DNA of 64,000 bases from CAZVFX01 sp964626565. GTDB taxonomy: Bacteria; Myxococcota_A; UBA9042; CAIXZC01. The stretch lies in assembly GCA_964626565.1 (NCBI GenBank), contig CAZVFX010000009.1, positions 24,760-88,759 on the forward strand. The letters are read 5' to 3'. Each line of letters starts with the position of its first letter. The stretch's first letter is position 1. Below the pieces are notes generated by a model. That model saw only the letters and a program-made list of their open reading frames with translations, was not told where the DNA came from and did no database searches. Positions 25,170 through 35,144 of this stretch are shown here, one piece after another. A program made the translations under genes and the position numbers.

Positions 25170-28100
25170 CTATTTATACCACATCCCCCATCCGGAGGAG
25201 CCGCAACAGGTCCAGGAGATGTGATTATCTCCGCCGCCGCCCGAGTTCATCTTGATGGTCATGGAGGTGGCCCAGCGTTCAGAGATGCTCTTGGTGGTGT
25301 TGCACCCTGCGCCGAAGTTCACGGATGAGCCGTCGCTGAACGAGACGGTGTAGTTACCTGTTTCTCCGTCGTTGCAACCGCAGGAGACCTTCAGTTTGTT
25401 GACCAGCCGGGCGCCGCTCCAACTGCACGAGAGGCTCTGGCCAACGTCAAAGGCGCCGGGTCCTCCGCAGTTGTGGAAGGTAGTGCTGCAGCCCTCCGAG
25501 TAGGACCCGTTGCAGTTCTCGTCCACCTGGTTGCCGCACACTTCCGCCGCGCCCGGGTGCACAGCCGCGTCGCCGTCGGCGCAATCGCCGGTCTGGGTGG
25601 CGGTGTACTGGCCCGTAGCGGAGCAGAGGCACTGGGAAGATGAGGTGCCGTAACCGTCGTCATCTGCGTCCAGGTAGTAGGTCTGGCAGCCCGGGGTGCC
25701 GGGATTGTCCACGACGTTGTCGCAGTCGTTGTCCTTGCCGTCGCAAATCTCTGCCGCACCGGGGTTTATGGCTGCGTCAAAGGGGGCGCAGTCATTGGGG
25801 TCCGCGGTGCCGTCGTTGTCGTCGTCGGTGTCGATACAATCGGGCAAAGTGTCGCCGTCGTTATTGGCGAACTCATCGGTGAGGGTCCCGTCGCAGTCTG
25901 AGTCCACTTCATCGCATGACTCGTCGGCACCGTTGTAGATGTCGGCATCCGCGTCGTTGCAGTCGGTAGCATCGAGGTCGCCGTCACCGTCGTCGTCGAG
26001 GTCCACGCAGTCGGGAAGGGCGTCGCCGTCGAAGTTGGGATACTGGTCTACGAGATCCCCGTCACAGTTGGAGTCGATATCGTCGCACCCCTCCGGGGCT
26101 CCGTTGAAGATAAGGGGGTCGGTGTCGTTGCAGTCGGTGGCGTCCGGGTCGTCGTCGTTATCGTCGTCGTCGTCCACGCAGTCGGGGAGAGAATCGTTGT
26201 CGGTATTGGCGAATTCGTCGATGAGGCTCCCGTCGCAGTCGGAGTCGATCTCATCGCACGACTCCTGAGCTCCGACGTAAATGGTGGGGTCGGCATCATT
26301 GCAATCTGCCAGGTCGGGATTGCCGTCATTGTCGTCATCAGTGTCCACACAGTCGGGAGTCTCATCATCATCGAAGTTGGCGAAATCGTCCACCAGCGAG
26401 CCATCACAATCAGAGTCGACCTGGTCGCACAATTCGTCTGCGCCGCTGTAGATATCGGGGTTGGTGTCGTCGCAATCGGTATCGTCCGGGTCGTTGTCGT
26501 TGTCATCGTCCGAATCGATGCAGTCGGGTTGAAGGTCATTGTCGGTATCGTCATAACCGTCCACCAGGCTTTGGTCGCAATCGGAGTCGATGTTGTCGCA
26601 CTCTTCCGCCGCGCCGGAGAAGATCCCGGGTGCGTCGTCGTTGCAGTCGCCGCCGCATTGGCGCTGACCGTCGCCGTCCAGGTCGTCTTCGTCATCGGGG
26701 ACGACGCCGTCGCAATCGTTGTCCTCGCCATCACACAGTTCGTCCTGGGCCGCGAACTGAGTGGGACAGAACAGCCCGGAAGCGTCGGGGAGGCAGGCGG
26801 TGAATCCACCTGCGCACTGTCCTACTCCGCAGGGCGAGCCGACGCCCTCAACGGTTGTTCCGTCAAGCAGGACCATTGCGAAGCCCTCGTCTATTTCGCC
26901 GTCGCAGTCGTTGTCCGCACCATCGCACAGTTCGTCCACGGAGTCCTCTTCCGTGGGGCAGTACATGGCCAGGCCGTCAGGAGTGCAGGTTGTCACGCCG
27001 CCGCCGCAATCGCCAACCCCGCAAGGGACTCCAACTCCGGTAACAACCGACCCGTTGGAGAGCGTTATGGAGAAGCCGTTGTCGGTTTCGCCGTTGCAGT
27101 CATTGTCCTGGCCATCGCAAAGCTCGGGCTGAGCGCCGAGTAGCGGGTCGCAGACCTGCACCACGCCGGCAAGGCAGTTGGGAACGGTGTGTACGCAAAG
27201 GCCCAGCCCGCAAGTTGTTTCACCCAGCGCCTCGTCCACTTCTCCGTTACAGTCGTTGTCCTCCCCGTCGCACGTCTCAATTCCGGCGCCTTCCATCGGG
27301 TCGCATACTTGGGGGATTCCCGCGACGCAGTTCTGGATAGTGTGGGCGCAGACGCCGAGGCCGCAGGAGGTTTCTCCCAGTTCTTCGTCAGCAGGCCCGT
27401 CGCAATCGTTGTCTATGCCGTCGCAAAGTTCCTCTGCACCCGGATAGATGGTGGGGTCGAACGGCGAGCAGTCCACCGCGTCTTTGGACAGGTCGTTGTC
27501 ATCGTCGGGGTCGCACTCGTTTCCTAAGTCATCATTGTCGAAATCCGCCTGGTTGGGATTCTTCACACCAACACAATTGTCCGCGCTGTCGAGAACGCCG
27601 TCTCCGTCGGCGTCGGGATCCGTGCAGTCAGCGATACCGTCTGCGTCCTGGTCGGGGAAACCTTCATCGATGGCATCGTCGCAATTATCATCAGCGCCGT
27701 TGCACAGTTCGTCGGCGCCGGGAAATACGTCGGGGTCCAGCGGCTTGCAGTCGCCGGTGTCTGTGGCCGAGTAGAGGGGACCCGCCTTGCACAGGCACTC
27801 CCACTGGTTGGCGACGCCGAACCCGTCCGCATCCAGGTCCAGGTAGTGGTTGATGCACCCTTCGGCATCCGCCTCGTCCACCTCGCCGCCACAGTCGTCG
27901 TCGATGCCGTTGCACAACTCCGCGGTGAGGTGGGAGACCTCGGCGTTGAAAGGTTCGCAGTCGGTGACGTCGGGTTCTCCGTCACCATCGTCATCCTGAT
28001 CACACCAATCGCCATCGCCGTCACCGTCGAGGTCGGCCTGGTCCGGGTTTTCCACACCAACACAATTGTCCTCGCTGTCGGGTACGCCGTCACCGTCCTG

Positions 28101-29906
28101 GTCGCCGTCGCATTTGTCCCCTTCACCGTCACCGTCGAGGTCCGACTGCTGAGGGTTGCTCACCAGCTCACAGTTGTCCGCACTGTCGGGCACACCGTCA
28201 TTGTCGTCGTCGCCGTCACAGGCGTTGCCGTCGCCGTCGCCATCGGTATCCACCTGTTGAGGGTTCTCCACGCCAACGCAGTTGTCGGTGTCGTCCGGGA
28301 TGCCGTCGCAGTCCCCTTCCCATTCATCGATGAGTTCCAGGTAGCACCCCTCATCACACAGGTCACCGAAACCGTCGCCATCCTCATCCTCCTGCCCCGG
28401 GTTTTTCACGCTAACACAATTGTCAGCGCTGTCAGGAACGTCGTCTCCGTCGTCGTCGTCGTCGATGCAGTCGGCCTCGCCATCTTCGTCCAGGTCGGGG
28501 AACTCGTTGTCCGCGATGCCGTCGCAATCGTTGTCCAGGCCGTCACATTCCTCCGCACCCACACCCTCCCACGGGTCGCAAAGCTGGGGTGCGCCGGACG
28601 CGCAATTGTCGACGGTATGCTCGCAGATGCCCAGGCCGCACATGGTGCTCCCAAGGCCGTCGTCTACTTCGCCGCTGCAGTCGTCGTCCACGCCGTTGCA
28701 GGTTTCGGTCGCACCGGGGTGCACCTGCCCATTGAACGGCTCGCAGTCCAGGTCGTCGGGGGACTGGTCGTTGTCGTCGTCCAGGTCGCACGCGTCGCCT
28801 TCCCCGTCAAAGTCGGCGTTGGCCTGGTCGGGGTTGGCCACCGAGGGACAGTTGTCATCGCCGTCATTTACCCCGTCGCCGTCGTCATCCATGGTGATGC
28901 AGTCGGGTACGCCGTCGGCGTCGGTGTCTTCGAAGTCTTCGTCTGTTTCGCCGTCGCAGTCGTCGTCCTTGTTGTTGCACAGTTCGTCGGAGCTTCCCTC
29001 GAGGGGGTCACAAACCCCTGGTACTCCGTCGATGCAGTTGGGCACCGGGTGGACGCAGACCCCGAGGCCGCAGGTCTCGGCACCGAGTCCCTCGTCTACC
29101 TCGCCGTCGCAATCGTCGTCCAATCCGTTGCATTCATCGAGGCCAGGCTCGGGAGCGTCGCAGGCGGTGAGCCCCTCAGCATCGCAATGGCGCTGACCGA
29201 GACATGCGCCGTGGTCGTTGGCGACTGTGCAGTCGGTCCAGGCGCCGAAGGTTACCGCGTAATCGGTGCACTCGCAGTAGGGTGTATCGGAGGGAATGCA
29301 CTGGGCCGTGGTGAGGCCTGAAGTGAGGGTCACTTCGAGGCAGTCGTAGGATTCCGGGCAGTCGTTGTCGGGACTGCAAGCCGCGCCGCAGAAGTTGCCT
29401 TCGGCGCCGAAATCCACACACGCGGCCCCGGTCTCGAATCCGCTTGCCAGGCAGTCGGAATCCTCCACACAGGGTGCGCAAAGGGTGAGGGCGGAAGGGA
29501 CGCAAACGTAGACAATGTCCGGCACCGCGGCCATGTCCTGCACGCAGTCCCAGGTGTTGGGGCAATCATCGATGCACGTAGAGCTGCAAATGCCTTCGGC
29601 GCCCACCATGATGCAGTAGTCGGACAGGCAGTCACTGTTGGTGTCGCAGGGCCAACCGAAGCCGCCCGGTTCAACTTCTGAAATGTCGGTGGTTTCGAGG
29701 TCGGCGAACAGTTCGAAATCCAGATATGTCTCGGGCGAGAGGACCTCCAGAGGGGCGCCGGCTTCACGGGTCGCGTCCTCCAGGGCGAGGTCCTCCGTTT
29801 CCTTGACATCTTCGGCAACAACGAGTTCTGCCTTGCCGCCGCCGCAGCCTGCGAGTGCGACGAGAAGGGAAAAGACCGCGCAGATGATGAAGTTCAGCCG
29901 GTGCAT
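25170..29906 (-). CDS. Giant lipoprotein with MopE-type metal-binding and thrombospondin type 3 repeats
   Basis: A 1578-residue protein with lipobox LVALAGC and an acidic linker. A Cys-rich N-terminal module of about 210 residues (PCDTNSDCLSDYC, then CPNTWDC, then CVEDSDC, then CTDYAVTFGAW) is shared with the proteins at 35242 and 56735. It is followed by about 18 MopE-type motifs of the form GxDNDCDGExDE and about six TSP3 units such as DNCVGVENPQQVDTDGDGDG. Both repeat classes bind calcium or other cations. The last 100 residues form a separate Cys/Gly-rich beta domain (TFHNCGGPGAF to GWGMWYK). Highly periodic GAC/GTC codons make the opposite strand falsely open. It is probably a rigid, calcium-stiffened surface fibre; the C-terminal cap may be the functional head. 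Confidence 0.9.
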   Translation of the reverse strand: MHRLNFIICAVFSLLVALAGCGGGKAELVVAEDVKETEDLALEDATREAGAPLEVLSPETYLDFELFADLETTDISEVEPGGFGWPCDTNSDCLSDYCIMVGAEGICSSTCIDDCPNTWDCVQDMAAVPDIVYVCVPSALTLCAPCVEDSDCLASGFETGAACVDFGAEGNFCGAACSPDNDCPESYDCLEVTLTSGLTTAQCIPSDTPYCECTDYAVTFGAWTDCTVANDHGACLGQRHCDAEGLTACDAPEPGLDECNGLDDDCDGEVDEGLGAETCGLGVCVHPVPNCIDGVPGVCDPLEGSSDELCNNKDDDCDGETDEDFEDTDADGVPDCITMDDDGDGVNDGDDNCPSVANPDQANADFDGEGDACDLDDDNDQSPDDLDCEPFNGQVHPGATETCNGVDDDCSGEVDDGLGSTMCGLGICEHTVDNCASGAPQLCDPWEGVGAEECDGLDNDCDGIADNEFPDLDEDGEADCIDDDDDGDDVPDSADNCVSVKNPGQEDEDGDGFGDLCDEGCYLELIDEWEGDCDGIPDDTDNCVGVENPQQVDTDGDGDGNACDGDDDNDGVPDSADNCELVSNPQQSDLDGDGEGDKCDGDQDGDGVPDSEDNCVGVENPDQADLDGDGDGDWCDQDDDGDGEPDVTDCEPFNAEVSHLTAELCNGIDDDCGGEVDEADAEGCINHYLDLDADGFGVANQWECLCKAGPLYSATDTGDCKPLDPDVFPGADELCNGADDNCDDAIDEGFPDQDADGIADCTDPDADGDGVLDSADNCVGVKNPNQADFDNDDLGNECDPDDDNDLSKDAVDCSPFDPTIYPGAEELCDGIDNDCDGPADEELGETSCGLGVCAHTIQNCVAGIPQVCDPMEGAGIETCDGEDNDCNGEVDEALGETTCGLGLCVHTVPNCLAGVVQVCDPLLGAQPELCDGQDNDCNGETDNGFSITLSNGSVVTGVGVPCGVGDCGGGVTTCTPDGLAMYCPTEEDSVDELCDGADNDCDGEIDEGFAMVLLDGTTVEGVGSPCGVGQCAGGFTACLPDASGLFCPTQFAAQDELCDGEDNDCDGVVPDDEDDLDGDGQRQCGGDCNDDAPGIFSGAAEECDNIDSDCDQSLVDGYDDTDNDLQPDCIDSDDDNDNDPDDTDCDDTNPDIYSGADELCDQVDSDCDGSLVDDFANFDDDETPDCVDTDDDNDGNPDLADCNDADPTIYVGAQESCDEIDSDCDGSLIDEFANTDNDSLPDCVDDDDDNDDDPDATDCNDTDPLIFNGAPEGCDDIDSNCDGDLVDQYPNFDGDALPDCVDLDDDGDGDLDATDCNDADADIYNGADESCDEVDSDCDGTLTDEFANNDGDTLPDCIDTDDDNDGTADPNDCAPFDAAINPGAAEICDGKDNDCDNVVDNPGTPGCQTYYLDADDDGYGTSSSQCLCSATGQYTATQTGDCADGDAAVHPGAAEVCGNQVDENCNGSYSEGCSTTFHNCGGPGAFDVGQSLSCSWSGARLVNKLKVSCGCNDGETGNYTVSFSDGSSVNFGAGCNTTKSISERWATSMTIKMNSGGGGDNHISWTCCGSSGWGMWYK

Positions 29907-29983
29907 GTGTTCCTCCAGTACTTACCAGAACATGATAGCGTGGTTGGCGTACGCGGCGCAAGGACGGCCGCGGAGGCGGGCGC

Positions 29984-31270
29984 CTACATATCCGCGCCCG
30001 GCTTGGATTTGGCGAGCTTGAGGAAGTGGCGGACGAACCGGGATTTCACCTGCTCCCGGGCCAGGATCTGTTTGCCGGGAGGAAGCGCGAGCAGAGCCTT
30101 GAAGACAAGCCGCAGAACTGAGTGGGAAAGGCTGTCCGGGATGTCGAACATGAGGTTGTGGAGTTTGCCCCGCTCGAGAGCCATTCTCACCGCCTTTTCG
30201 ATCGCATTGGCGGGAGTGTGGACCCGGTACGGGCGGTTGCGCATCTCCATGGAGTCGAATTTGCACTTGGTGGCGCACACGCCGCAGCCGATGCACAGCT
30301 CATCATTGATGGTGACCTTGGTTTTGCGCTCCACCTTTTCTCCGTCGATGGCGTCCACCGGGCACACCTTGGCGCACAGTCCGCACATGGTGCAGGTTTC
30401 CCGGTTTACCGCCGCGACGAAGTTGGAAGTGTGCAGTCGGGATGCAGGTGCGAGGCGGCGGTAGCCTTCAAGCAGTACGCAGCAGCAAGCACAACAGTTG
30501 CAGATGAACATGATGTTCTTCTGGACATTGTCGCCCATCTGCACCAGGCCGGCCTTGCGTGACTTGTAGAGGATGTCGAGACACTCTTCTTTGGTAATCT
30601 CCCGGCCCATGCCACGGCGCAGGAAGTACCTGGCTGCTGCTCCGAGAGTCAGGCAACTCTCGAGGTTCATCTTCTTGCACTCTTTGCCCTCGTGCTCGGC
30701 TACGTGGCGGCAATGGCACAAACCGACGGCCCAGGCGTCGGAAGCGCTCACAAGTCCGACGGCCTTTTCGTAATCGAGAATCTCGACCACACTTTCGTCC
30801 ACGGTGTCTTCGTGAACCAACGGCCGGAAGAGCTGGGTTTCCCCCTTTCCTACCTCATTCAGGAAGATGTTCTCCGCATCGCCCAACATGTATTCGTGGA
30901 GTTTATGGGCCAGCTCTTTCTGGTCGTATTCATCCCGAATGCGCATCATGGAGAACTCGAAAAAGCCGATGACCGTGGGGTTCAAGTACCAGACTTCCTT
31001 GCCTTTGGATTCAATGTCAAACAGGATCCCCTTTTCAGCCATGAGTTCAAGCTTAGGTTGAAGTTCTTCCTTTGGAATGCCTGTAATGCGGGAGATTTTG
31101 CCCGTGGTGCAAAATCCGTACGGCATTTTCACTGCTATGGCCGCCTGCTCTTCGGTGAACACAATGGACAGGATCTCCCGGAGCACCTTTGAGTCGGGCG
31201 CACCGATGATGTTCTGGTCCAGGCGCTTCTGCAGTTTGTCGTAGCTTCCCTTCAGCGTTATGTGGCCCAT
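29984..31270 (-). CDS. Winged-helix plus 4Fe-4S dicluster ferredoxin-type protein
   Basis: 428 residues from ATG 31270, with GGGAG about six bases upstream; an upstream extension of the frame is unsupported. The N-terminal 100 residues look like a winged-helix domain (TTGKISRITGIPKEELQPKL). A middle region has cysteine clusters LCHCRHVAEHEGKECKK and CNCCACCC. The C-terminal third has two ferredoxin motifs, CTMCGLCAKVCPVD and CIGCGVCATKCKF, for two 4Fe-4S clusters. It is cytoplasmic, with no signal peptide. The general family (4Fe-4S binding protein of anaerobic delta-type bacteria) is clear; the electron partner is not. It lies 89 bp after the FmdE-like gene but appears to have its own promoter. 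Confidence 0.82.
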   Translation of the reverse strand: MGHITLKGSYDKLQKRLDQNIIGAPDSKVLREILSIVFTEEQAAIAVKMPYGFCTTGKISRITGIPKEELQPKLELMAEKGILFDIESKGKEVWYLNPTVIGFFEFSMMRIRDEYDQKELAHKLHEYMLGDAENIFLNEVGKGETQLFRPLVHEDTVDESVVEILDYEKAVGLVSASDAWAVGLCHCRHVAEHEGKECKKMNLESCLTLGAAARYFLRRGMGREITKEECLDILYKSRKAGLVQMGDNVQKNIMFICNCCACCCVLLEGYRRLAPASRLHTSNFVAAVNRETCTMCGLCAKVCPVDAIDGEKVERKTKVTINDELCIGCGVCATKCKFDSMEMRNRPYRVHTPANAIEKAVRMALERGKLHNLMFDIPDSLSHSVLRLVFKALLALPPGKQILAREQVKSRFVRHFLKLAKSKPGADM

Positions 31271-31297
31271 GGGCGTCTCCCGCGTTAGTACTCGTTG

Positions 31298-31326
31298 AGT
31301 AGAGCAAGGGGGAGGGGGAATGTCAA
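31298..31326 (-). promoter_or_regulatory. Candidate promoter for the ferredoxin-type gene
   Basis: On the minus strand a perfect TTGACA (31326-31321), a 17-bp pyrimidine-rich spacer and TCTACT (31303-31298) precede ATG 31270 by 27 bp. Confidence 0.5.
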
Positions 31327-31359
31327 GTCGAGCCGCAGAAGTTCGTTGCAGGTTGCGGG

Positions 31360-31989
31360 TCAGCGCGCCCTTGCGCAAGGCAGGCAGAGCAGTTGGTCGT
31401 CGGCGGTTTGGACCATCCTGCTGCGCATGGTCATTTCGGAGCAGTTGGCGCAGGGAGTGGAAGGGGACATGGGGGCGAATGGGGGCGCGGGGATGTCCAC
31501 TTCGGTGGTGTGGAAAACCTGGTCGAAGGGTTTGGCTATGAGATCCAGCGATTTTAGCTGTTCTTGCCGGTGGCGCTGAGCGTGGGTGGCGGTGCCTGCG
31601 ACGAACGCGGCCTCCAGGTGGTCGAATTCCTCTCTGTCCGGGCCCGAGTAGTCATAGTAGCCGGTGCGTGAGAAGCGGAACGCTTTGGCGCTCTTGCGCG
31701 AGTAGACGGTAAAGACGTTCTTGCCAATGTTGTTGACGGTGAGATTGCCTTTGCCCGACGTGGTACCCAGAAGAACCTGCAGAGCATCGATGGCGCACGA
31801 GTCGTTCTCACTGACGGCCACTACTTCTTCGTCGGACGCGCGGTCAAGTGCGAGCAACTCGGCAGCCTTGCGCGCAATGAGAAAGCCATAGGTCAGCCCG
31901 GGACACAGGTGCCCGTGGAACTCCACACATTTTTCAAGCTCGGCCGGGAGTGCCCGCGGCAAGTCGGGAGATTGTGCGTTGGAATCCAT
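31360..31989 (-). CDS. FmdE-family protein with C-terminal zinc ribbon
   Basis: A 209-residue protein. The FmdE domain is recognised by FHGHLCPGLTYGFLIARKA and by SENDSCAIDALQVLLGTTSG, containing the conserved His and Cys metal ligands. The C-terminus has a CxxC...CxxC zinc ribbon (CANCSEM and CLPCAR). FmdE proteins were named from formylmethanofuran dehydrogenase clusters, but most bacterial members are of unknown role and linked to molybdenum/tungsten or C1 metabolism. It starts 3 bp after the FBPase stop codon, so the two are almost certainly cotranscribed. Confidence 0.85.
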   Translation of the reverse strand: MDSNAQSPDLPRALPAELEKCVEFHGHLCPGLTYGFLIARKAAELLALDRASDEEVVAVSENDSCAIDALQVLLGTTSGKGNLTVNNIGKNVFTVYSRKSAKAFRFSRTGYYDYSGPDREEFDHLEAAFVAGTATHAQRHRQEQLKSLDLIAKPFDQVFHTTEVDIPAPPFAPMSPSTPCANCSEMTMRSRMVQTADDQLLCLPCARAR

Positions 31990-31992
31990 GCC

Positions 31993-34074
31993 CTACCCTT
32001 CCTCCCGGCGAAAGAAGTTTCCATAGACCGCGTCGATGCGGTTTTCGAGCAGTTCATTAATAGCCTCCAACTCCTGCCGGAGGAAGTACCCCTTCTCCAT
32101 GTCCCTCAACAGGCCCTTCCCTTGCGTCTCAAGAGGCATAATCTTGACGTCGGGGAGACGGTGCTCGTCCTCGGCCTGCATGAGCTCTTCGAGACTCGGA
32201 TGGAAGGTCAGGTACACCCAGTCGGGGGTGTGGATCAGCACCGCGCCCCGGTCGCCGTATGCCGGGGACGCTCCGCCATCGATGACGAAGGCCATGAGCG
32301 CATCGCTGAGCCGCCCCTGCTCCGCGGTCTTCACCGGGGTGTGCCCCATCACCAGCTTTTCGGCGTGGAATTCCCGCAGAATCTGGTTTAGGAAACGGTC
32401 GTCCCGGATGTACTCGTAGTAGCGATCTTTCTCCTCCTTCCAGGTGGTGAGCGTATCGGCCGCCGCCTCCTCCTTCTTGAAGATTGCCCGCTCGAGTGTA
32501 GCCATCTTGCTCTTGCAGAAGAAGGGCGATTCAGCGCCACACCACAGGAACCAGAGCAGCATCTTCTCCCTCAACGTCGGGTCCTGGCCTGCCTTCTGTT
32601 TTTCACCGATACGCTTCAAGTCCCTTTGGAGCCAGTCAAGAAGGCCCTTGCCTTTCATGCCCTTGATCTGGGCAAGCTCCATGTTGTCGGTGGCCGGAAG
32701 CGCGGCATGGTAGTAGAGAGTGTTGTCGACGACGCGGTACATTTCTCCCTTCCAGAACAGCCACTTCATGTGGTCCTGGAATCTGGGCAAGGTCGTGAAC
32801 TGCCGGACGAGGTCGTCAACCAGCTCCTGCTCAGCCTTAGTGAGGCGTTCGGGATGGTCGGCGTCGATGGTAGGGAAGTAGACATCGGAGTAGAGCGGGT
32901 TATCGGCCATGAAAGCCGCCCACTCGTCTTCATCTTCCGCGATTCCGGCGGGCATCAGTTGCAGGAGGGAGGAGAACCTCGCTTCGTGGGGTATGTAGTC
33001 GATTTGCCCGCCGATAGTCAGCGCCTCACGCAGGCACTGCAAAGTCAGTTTGGTCTCCAGCACCAGGAGCACCTTGGCCATCTTCTTGGCGTCGTCGAGG
33101 GAGTAGCCCGAGGTCTCCATCCCCGATTTGGTATAGGCTCCGGTGGGTGTCAGGTGATAGCAGTCGAGGGCAAACTCCTTGAGCTTGTCCACTGAGAACC
33201 CATATCTGTAGAGGAAGTCCATGTTGTTGTATCGAAGGGAGATTCTCAGTGCAGTGACGCACAGGATGGGGTTGCCCACGGAAGCTCCCAGCCACAACAG
33301 GTCGTGATTTCCCCAGATGTAGTGCAACGGTGGGGACAGCACTTCAGCGTCGAAGTAGGCGCGGTAGAAATCGATGAGCTTATCCGCACCGTCGCCACGG
33401 TCGAATGTGTCTCCCAGGTTGACGTGCTTTTCGAGCATGTTCACGATGATGAGCTTGACCAGGATCGCGCTGAACATGTGGTAGATCTTGCGATTGTCCG
33501 CGACGCCGTCCAAAAGGGCTTCGTAGGTTGCGGTGTCCTTTTGGAAGTACAACTTGAGCATATTCTCCTGGTACGTTTTCGGGATCGCTTTGAAGATGCG
33601 GTGCTCATCTCCCCGGGTGATGGCTCTAAGCAGATTCAGCAGGTCTTTCAGGACCCTTTTTCTAGTGAGCTTCTTACCTTCCAACGCCTCGAGGGTGTCA
33701 ACGAACCGGGAAGGGACCTGTGCAAAGAAGTAGAGGCGGTGGTCGAACTCCTCCATTTCACCGTTGAGATAGGCCTGGATGGCTGAGACGCGGTCCCGGT
33801 CGATGACGAGCAGAAGGCGCTCATACAATGCGTAGATATCCGGGCCGTAGTCGTTGCCCAGGATCTCGGAAACTGCGATGCGGGTGTAACCCATGCCGTT
33901 CTTCAGCCACTGCAGGAACTTCTCGTAGGAGCCGTGCAGGTCGGTGTACACGGCATAGGTGCGGGCCGGTTTCTCAAGCTGCTTGTGGATCAGCAGCTTC
34001 CGGTTAATGAGAAACTCTACGTCCGATTCAGCGTGTTTGAGTTTGTAGAAATCCCTGTGTGACATGACAATCAT
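31993..34074 (-). CDS. fbp: Fructose-1,6-bisphosphatase class III
   Basis: A 693-residue protein of the FBPase_2 family (usual length about 640-670). It hydrolyses fructose 1,6-bisphosphate to fructose 6-phosphate and phosphate in gluconeogenesis, in the cytoplasm. Calcineurin-like metal motifs are in order: YTDLHGSYE near residue 42, LGDTFDRGDGADK near 222, WGNHDLLW near 255 and GHTPV near 577. GGGGA lies just before ATG 34074; a second in-frame ATG at 34065 is also possible. It is 12 bp after the DUF2804 gene and 3 bp before FmdE, so it sits in an operon of three or four genes. Confidence 0.93.
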   Translation of the reverse strand: MIVMSHRDFYKLKHAESDVEFLINRKLLIHKQLEKPARTYAVYTDLHGSYEKFLQWLKNGMGYTRIAVSEILGNDYGPDIYALYERLLLVIDRDRVSAIQAYLNGEMEEFDHRLYFFAQVPSRFVDTLEALEGKKLTRKRVLKDLLNLLRAITRGDEHRIFKAIPKTYQENMLKLYFQKDTATYEALLDGVADNRKIYHMFSAILVKLIIVNMLEKHVNLGDTFDRGDGADKLIDFYRAYFDAEVLSPPLHYIWGNHDLLWLGASVGNPILCVTALRISLRYNNMDFLYRYGFSVDKLKEFALDCYHLTPTGAYTKSGMETSGYSLDDAKKMAKVLLVLETKLTLQCLREALTIGGQIDYIPHEARFSSLLQLMPAGIAEDEDEWAAFMADNPLYSDVYFPTIDADHPERLTKAEQELVDDLVRQFTTLPRFQDHMKWLFWKGEMYRVVDNTLYYHAALPATDNMELAQIKGMKGKGLLDWLQRDLKRIGEKQKAGQDPTLREKMLLWFLWCGAESPFFCKSKMATLERAIFKKEEAAADTLTTWKEEKDRYYEYIRDDRFLNQILREFHAEKLVMGHTPVKTAEQGRLSDALMAFVIDGGASPAYGDRGAVLIHTPDWVYLTFHPSLEELMQAEDEHRLPDVKIMPLETQGKGLLRDMEKGYFLRQELEAINELLENRIDAVYGNFFRREEG

Positions 34075-34086
34075 ATCCCCTTGCTC

Positions 34087-35133
34087 CTACCACCGTACCT
34101 GGTGGCGCTCCGCGACCCCGAAGACATTATGCACATTTTGCTCCACTCCGTCGTCATCTTCCAGCGTTCCGGAGAAGCAACCGAACGGCTGTTCGTATTC
34201 GGACTTGGCAAAGCCGAGGTTGATGGTTTCCTGCCGTAGACCTTCCGGGTGGAATTGCAACTCTGCTCGGCCGTCGGTGGTGCGCACCCTCCAGGGGGCG
34301 AGCGGATCGTCCGGAATGTCGAACCGAGCCGGCCCCAATCGATGGAGGCGGCCCGCGTGCCACATTACGTTCTCGTTGAACTTGTGGTCGTCGGCAATGA
34401 CATTGTGAGTCAGGTTAGCCCCCAAAACCCCGCCGTTCTGGTCGTAGGCTGCGAACGTGGCCCAGTGCCAGAAGGTGCGGTAGGGGTAGTACGCTTTGTG
34501 TACATCGATAAGGGCGAGGTCGCGGCCCGGGTCCAATTCGAAACCGATTTCCCCGATGGACACCCTCCCCGAGACCGCCAGGGGCGCTTTGTGGGTATAG
34601 AAGGGGCGACCGCTGGCCAATGGGAGCACCGCAACCAGGGGCGGTGCAACGCCGGGGCGGAAGGCAAGGCGGAGGTCTGCCTTGATGCGGGGCTGCTGCC
34701 TGGTGGCCGCAATGTCCACGGTGACTTCGTGATAACCCTGGTCCAGACGGTTCTTGATTTGCACGAGGTAGTTAGGCCGAAAGAAAGCGGAGTCCCCGTT
34801 CCCCAGCCCTTCGGGAAGGCGCACCACACCGGGCGGGGCCTGACGGGAGTGCTCGTTGGTTTCGCCCGACCTACGATTGAACGCGCACACAAAAGAAGTG
34901 GTGGTGTACTTGGCGTCAACCAGCGCCAGGCTCATGTAGTAATCGGGGTGAACCACGGCGACGTGCTGCCACTCCTTGAGCCGCTGCTTTCTCAGCCAGC
35001 GTGTAGCGCCGGTGAAACCGGGAAAGCGGGCGTCGAGGAGGTTGGCGCGTGCGAACGGGGTTGTGCGAACACCGAACAGCGGTTGGCCATCGACTACTGC
35101 TACGGTCGATTCCGAGTCCTTAGGCTGCGTCAT
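34087..35133 (-). CDS. DUF2804 family protein
   Basis: A 348-residue protein without signal peptide. It matches what I know of DUF2804: a beta-rich protein with KEWQHVAVVHPDYYMSLAL near the N-terminus, FYTHKAPLAVSG in the middle, and TFWHWATFAAY with GANLTHNVI towards the end. The fold is related to AttH/lipocalin-like hydratases, but no biochemical function is established. AAGGGAAAGG lies just before the ATG. It is first in a tight cluster with FBPase and FmdE, the only hint of a metabolic role. Confidence 0.8.
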   Translation of the reverse strand: MTQPKDSESTVAVVDGQPLFGVRTTPFARANLLDARFPGFTGATRWLRKQRLKEWQHVAVVHPDYYMSLALVDAKYTTTSFVCAFNRRSGETNEHSRQAPPGVVRLPEGLGNGDSAFFRPNYLVQIKNRLDQGYHEVTVDIAATRQQPRIKADLRLAFRPGVAPPLVAVLPLASGRPFYTHKAPLAVSGRVSIGEIGFELDPGRDLALIDVHKAYYPYRTFWHWATFAAYDQNGGVLGANLTHNVIADDHKFNENVMWHAGRLHRLGPARFDIPDDPLAPWRVRTTDGRAELQFHPEGLRQETINLGFAKSEYEQPFGCFSGTLEDDDGVEQNVHNVFGVAERHQVRW

Positions 35134-35144
35134 GGGTACCTTTC

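Noticed and set aside
27846..29321. A 491-codon open frame on the plus strand within the MopE/TSP3 lipoprotein
   Set aside because: It is the mirror of the periodic GAC/GAT-GG codons on the real minus-strand gene; the product is low-complexity Val/Ala/Thr with no domain and no RBS.
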